Shown piece after piece: positions 59,540-64,000 of a stretch of DNA of 64,000 nucleotides. The translations under genes were made by a program, and so were the position numbers. The DNA lies in NCBI GenBank assembly GCA_017165825.1, contig CM029367.1, forward strand, positions 14,167,991 through 14,231,990. Direction: 5' to 3'. The notes under the pieces were generated by a model. That model did no database searches. It saw only the letters and a program-made list of their open reading frames with translations, and had not been told where the DNA came from. Source of the DNA: Hepsetus odoe. Its lineage: Eukaryota > Chordata > Actinopteri > Characiformes > Hepsetidae. Each line of letters starts with the position of its first letter. Positions within the stretch are counted from its first letter, which is position 1.

Positions 59540-59935
59540 TCACCATTTGTCATCATGGACACAGCACCCAGTGCATCCTTGTCATTGTGGATATACAGCT
59601 CAGTGCACCACCAAGACATGCTCTGCATTTAACCCATACACCCAGTTTAGCAGCAGGCAGCCATACATCCAGCGCCAAGCACCAAGGGTACCACAGGACA
59701 CTCTGCTGCTGCTCTACACTGATCGTGGACTCAAACCCGCAATCAAGCAGCACTTCGCTTTTAAATGGAGCAGTGGGCAGCCGTAAAAATCCAGAGCCCG
59801 GGGAGCATTGTTGGGGAATGGTATCTTACTCAAGGGTACCTCAAGATAAGCTGCTGTTCAGGCACTCAAACCCACGACCTTCCAATTATGGGACCTAGTC
59901 CCCGGTCCCTGCAAGCGGTCATTAAGGTCTAGGCC
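59540..59935 (-). repeat. Degenerate SINE cluster
   Basis: Two decayed minus-strand copies: about 59600-59760 ('GCATTTAACCCATACACCCA', 'AGGGTACCACAGGACA') and about 59765-59910 ('CTTACTCAAGGGTACCTCAA', 'CAAACCCACGACCTTCCAAT'). Confidence 0.55.
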
Positions 59936-60095
59936 AGAGGTACCCTCAAGCAATGTACAGTCCCTACCTGGGCTCGCCAGGTGCTGGATGTATGGCTGCT
60001 TGCTGCTGTACTGTGGGAGTGGGTTAAATGCAGAGCATTTCTTTGTTGAATATAGTGGTGTGTTCACGATGACAAAATAGTCACTTGCTTTTTCA
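59936..60095 (+). repeat. tRNA-derived SINE, degenerate, 5'-truncated
   Basis: 'AGAGGTACCCTCAAGCAATG' to 'GACAAAATAGTCACTTGC'. It faces the minus-strand copies just to its left. Confidence 0.6.
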
Positions 60096-60132
60096 GGAGG
60101 AGCAGCGGGCAGCAGCATCCAATGAGCAGTGT

Positions 60133-60136
<4 letters not shown>

Positions 60137-60192
<56 letters not shown>
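60137..60192. repeat. (TA)n microsatellite
   Basis: About 28 TA units. Confidence 0.95.
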
Positions 60193-60196
<4 letters not shown>

Positions 60197-60624
60197 TCTA
60201 CTCACAATAGATTTGATATAGATTTACAGCTTGAATTGAAGGAAATAAAGTTATGACAGTCATAAGACGTAAACATCGTTGTTATAGATATTTACATCAA
60301 TACATCATTATTAATTCATCAGTTAACTTTCCTTCTTAGTGTTGTATTTGCCTGCATTATATCACTGAGAATCCATTATCGATTAATAGAAATGCTACCT
60401 CCTCTTTTCTCTTCCCTGAAGTGCTACCTCTTATTTAATCCATCAGGCTTTTTCCCAACATGCTTTGTGGCTTTAAGGGCTTGTCAACATAGTGAATGTT
60501 AAAAAGTTGGTTTAATAAAAAATATGAATGAAAACTTCTTTCATTGCCTAAATACTAATGTTCACAAATGGATGCATTACTCTCACAAATATTTTACACA
60601 CCCTTGCCATTATCTGAGCTGAGT

Positions 60625-61020
60625 ATTTTACCAAGAGATACTGAGTATTTCATTTGTCCACTAGTATATTTCATTAATTCACTGCATATTACAGTCAGAC
60701 ACTGGTGTATTTCCCTTGAGCAAGGTACCATTTCCATCACTGCTCCCTGGGTGCTTGTTATGGCTGCCCGCTGCTGCATGGTGTGTATCAGTTGAATGCA
60801 GAGGATGCATTTTGTTGTAGTTCACTGATTGCTGACAAATGGTCTCTTTCACTTTCAGTTTCATTAAGCCACTGGTGTGTTTCGTTTTGCACTGGCATAT
60901 TTGATTCATCCACTGGCGTATTTCATTCAGACAATAGTGTAAATCAGCCACTGGCATTTTTAATTTGGCCCCTGGCATATTTCATTCATGCACTGGTGTA
61001 TTTCAGCCACTGGCATTATT
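60625..61020. repeat. Degenerate minisatellite interrupted by a SINE
   Basis: Repeats of a 20-30 bp unit like 'CCACTGGTGTATTTCATTCA' occur at 60625-60712 and again at 60868-61018. The SINE piece 60714-60862 sits between the two blocks. Confidence 0.65.
60714..60862 (+). repeat. tRNA-derived SINE, 5'-truncated, inside the minisatellite
   Basis: 'CCTTGAGCAAGGTACCATTT' to 'GGTCTCTTTCACTTTC'. Confidence 0.75.
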
Positions 61021-62214
61021 AACCCCTAGCTTAACCCCTAACCTCTAGCTTTCACACGTGCACTGAAAGTTTTTTTTTGGTCAAAGGCATTAACTGCTTT
61101 GTGATTTTGCTACATCTTCCTCTGTTTCCTCTGTATGCTGTTTCACAGAGCAACATTAATGAGGATTCTGTCAGAACTCTTCAGTTATATGTTCAATGTC
61201 TTAGTAGATTTTGAAAAAATTTTTTTTTAAATAAATAAACTAAAACCGCTCCTTTATTTTTTGCCAGCTTGGAATCTTATTGAATGGAATTTATGTTTAT
61301 GAATCATTTATTTAATGAACCTTGTGGCGCTTTTCATTGTCTTGTTCAGTTCCCCTCCACTTTTGAGGGTTTTCTTTCTGCAAAAAGGAAATGATAAACA
61401 TATCATAACATGAAAATATGACATACCTACATGTAAGCACATTTTCCCATGTTCTAGAAGATCTCATAAGTCACATAAACTGCAGTTCATTCTGGAAAAG
61501 GTCAGCAAATTTTGCTGAATTCTTACTGGGCTGTCATTGGACTGAAGTCCTGCGTCTGTAGGATAATTAAACCTTTTGCTCCCAAATAAGTCACTAATTT
61601 GTTAATCTGTATTTTTTATTTAGTTAAATTTATGGACTGCCACCAAAAGAGTTTGGAATGAGACAGAGTGAAGTAAATATCTAAGTATTTTCAGCGAATG
61701 GAAAAAAGGGAAAACGGAGTCCTACTCTGCATCTGTTCATTGCTGTTTAGCTCTTGATTGCTCTTGTGTTCTAAAGGATCATATTGTTATAGAAGTGTAA
61801 GATAGTCTTTATTTCAAATTTCATCATCGCACATTAGTAAAACATGTTTTAAACATTTTTAGATATTCTGATTTTAAATACAGTGAAAACATGGGTGTTG
61901 AATTCATATTTTAAAACCCACTTCAATGAAATTAAACTATGATTCATAATTGTAGATATCAACCAACTAAAGTTTCTTCATTATTGTTATAAAACTTAGT
62001 GTGATATATCCACATTAACCACATTCCTGCAGCCGAACCCCCTGGATACTTTACTATCTATGAAACCAACAGACTGTTTGGTAAAACTGGAGTTAAATAG
62101 GCCAGACGTGCATTGTGCAATGAAGCAAAAGCCCGGTGCTATATGGGTTTAAGAGTCTTGCTCAGGGGTTCAGATGGTGCAAGTGTAATTGTGTTCAAAC
62201 CCTTGCAGGGTGCA

Positions 62215-62455
62215 GCGGAGGTTTGGGTAGTTTGGGACTAAGCTGCAGGATCAGAAGTCTGTGGATTCGAATCTCAGTCCACTAGGTTGCCCTGAGGTAC
62301 CATTGAGCAAGGTATGGTCCCCATCACTGCACCCTGGGTGTTTTAAATAGCTTCCACCTGCTGTACGGTGTGTGTGGGTGAATGCAGAGGTTGAATTTTG
62401 TTTCACTGTGTGCCGTGTTTCTCAATGACCAAAAAAGTCACTTTCACTTTAACTT
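62215..62455 (+). repeat. tRNA-derived SINE, degenerate but near full length
   Basis: B box 'GTGGATTCGAATCTC', body 'TAGGTTGCCCTGAGGTACCA', tail 'AAGTCACTTTCACTTT'. Confidence 0.75.
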
Positions 62456-62739
62456 ATGTGGTGGAGATATGACATATCCAGGCTTAAACCCAAAACATCC
62501 ACAGCTGGGTATCTTACCCCTACCACCACCTTATTAGGAAGACACTGGGCAACAGTGGAATCCATGGGAGACTGGAAATGTTAAAACCACTGCTAGGCAA
62601 GTGGAACAGAAACTCTTGTTTAATATTTCCTAAAAAAACACCTTCAAACTTTTGCAGTAATGTTCTATAATGATCTATGGGTGACTTGCCATAAAGGAAA
62701 GAATTATTAATTGAGCTTTCTACCTGAAAGAGAATGTCA

Positions 62740-63040
62740 ACAGTCTGTGATCGTAAGTTCAGAATCAGTTGGGTTAAGCACCAGCAACACAACCTAAAAT
62801 GGCTGAAAATAAATATTTTATAATATCTCATATTTTGGAGTGCTCTAGTAAAAGTTCTCAACTGAACCCCATTGAGATGTTGCGACAGGACATGAAAAAG
62901 GCACTTCAGTGTTAAAAACAATTTTGTAGAGAAGTGGGGGCCAAAACTTGTCCATTGTGATACTAAAGACTGATCTCTTAGCAGTGTGTCTATTAAAGAT
63001 AGCACAATCAAGTTTTCAGTTTAGGGGCAATTACTTTGTC
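62740..63040 (+). mobile_element. Tc1-like relic, 3' end
   Basis: The plus strand reads LNPIEMLRQDMKKALQ near 62855-62910, the block carrying the third catalytic Glu of Tc1 transposases. It ends near 'GGGGCAATTACTTTGTCA'. Directly abutted by the next element. Confidence 0.55.
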
Positions 63041-63044
63041 ATAC

Positions 63045-63952
63045 GAAGGATATAGATGTTTTTGTGAGTGAGTACACAAGATATGATACTTTGATACAAT
63101 GTAAAGTAGTCCGTGTACAGCTTGTAGAACAGTGTAAATTTGCTGTCCTCTCAAAATAACTCAACACACAGCCATTAATGTCTAAACCACTGGCAACAAA
63201 AGTGAGTACACCCCTAAGTGTTTGATGCAGTGTGCGGCGTATGGTCTGAGCACTGACAGGCTGACCCCCCACCCTTCAACCTCTGCAGCAATGCTGGCAG
63301 CACTCATACCTCCATTTTCAAAAGACATCCTCTGGATATGACACTGAGCATGTGCACTTAACTTCTTTGGTTGACCATGGTGAGGCCTGTTTTGAGTGGA
63401 ACCTGGCTTGTTAAACTGCTTTGTGGTCTTGGCCACCATGGTGCAGCTCAGTTTTTGGATGTTGGCAATTGTCTTCTCTTCACTTTCACTTTCACTTTCT
63501 CACAGTCTAGGCCATCTTTATGTAGAGCAACAAATCTTTTTTTCAGATGCTCAGAGAGTTCTATGCCATGAGGTGCCGTGTTGAACTTCCAGTGACCAGC
63601 ATGAGAGAGTGTCAGAGCGATAACACCAATTTTAGCACGTCTGCTCCCCATTCACACCTGAGACCTTGTAACACTAACAAGTCACATGACACCAGGGAGG
63701 GAAAATGGCTAATTGGGCACAATGTGGACATTTTTCACTTCGGGGTGTACTCAGTTTTGTTTCCAGTGGTTTAGAAATTAATGGCTGTGTGTTGAGTTAT
63801 TTTGAGGGGACAGCAAATTTACACTGTTCTACAAGCTGTACACGGACTACTTCACATTGTATCAAAGTGTCATATCTTCAGTGTTGTCCCATGAAAAGAT
63901 ATAATAAAATATGGACAAAAATGTGAGGGGTGTACTCACTTTGGTGAGAATA

Positions 63953-63953
<1 letters not shown>
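63045..63953 (-). mobile_element. Tc1-like transposon, internally deleted, same family as 35392-36762
   Basis: The right end 'GGGGTGTACTCACTTTGGTG' and long inverted repeats match the element at 35392, in the other orientation. The minus strand carries only the N-terminal transposase half (ELSEHLKKRFVALHKDGLD; NRPHHGQPKKLSAHAQ). The catalytic domain is gone. A short (CACTTT)n insertion interrupts it at about 63478-63500. Confidence 0.8.

Positions 63954-64000
<47 letters not shown>
63954..64000. repeat. (TA)n microsatellite, running off the window
   Basis: At least 20 TA units directly beside the Tc1-element end, the expected TA target environment. Confidence 0.93.

Larger units (their letters stand above)
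59371..64000. other. Region upstream of ppm1b without a recognisable gene
   Basis: 4.6 kb of degenerate SINE pieces, TA microsatellites, an interrupted minisatellite and two Tc1-type remnants. Between about 61050 and 62200 I see only AT-rich unassigned DNA. Confidence 0.6.

Noticed and set aside
60625..61020. CRISPR-like array of short repeats
   Set aside because: Units are degenerate, spacers are not unique, and the DNA is vertebrate; it is a minisatellite.
62520..63011. 163-codon open frame on the minus strand
   Set aside because: Overlaps the Tc1-like relic, whose coding sense is the plus strand; no known domain.

Overview
The window is teleost fish nuclear DNA. It has split genes with GT/AG introns, tRNA-derived SINEs, Tc1/mariner transposons and an RTE-like LINE. 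The repeat set looks like that of an ostariophysan (catfish/characin-type) fish, but the species cannot be fixed from this sequence.

Four vertebrate genes were reconstructed exon by exon, in the order camkmt - prepl - slc3a1 - ppm1b. This is the human 2p21 (hypotonia-cystinuria) neighbourhood in mirror orientation. (1) 4615-7228, minus strand: first three coding exons of camkmt (calmodulin-lysine N-methyltransferase); the rest lies beyond the left edge. (2) 7696-17250, plus strand: complete 14-exon prepl (prolyl endopeptidase-like serine hydrolase, about 704 aa), head-to-head with camkmt across 467 bp. (3) 17464-25606, minus strand: complete 10-exon slc3a1 (rBAT, heavy chain of the cystine/dibasic amino-acid transporter, about 668 aa), tail-to-tail with prepl with 213 bp between stop codons. 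(4) 32955-47434 (coding), minus strand: ppm1b (metal-dependent Ser/Thr phosphatase, about 390 aa). Its non-coding first exon sits near 58939 in a GC-rich promoter, and its 3' UTR runs to about 31010.

Everything else is intron, intergenic DNA or repeats. Intergenic 25.8-31.0 kb holds a LINE 3' fragment, a Tc1-like element with about 380-bp inverted repeats, and a transposon relic. Ppm1b intron 5 holds two more Tc1 elements only about 45 bp apart. Ppm1b intron 3 holds a 3-kb broken LINE. Nearly twenty copies of one tRNA-derived SINE lie throughout. The right end (59.4-64 kb), upstream of ppm1b, has no recognisable gene, only degraded SINEs, a minisatellite and Tc1 debris.

The genes do not form one pathway; their order is an old linkage. 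The clearest biological points are: the fish rBAT keeps all four glycoside-hydrolase-13 active-site signatures; prepl exon 1 encodes a mitochondrial-presequence-like N-terminus; both prepl ends are tightly shared with neighbours; and a GATA-motif cluster in prepl intron 12 looks like a candidate enhancer. No wholly new system was found. All exon borders come from reading splice sites and from recalled human protein sequences, not from alignment or RNA data.
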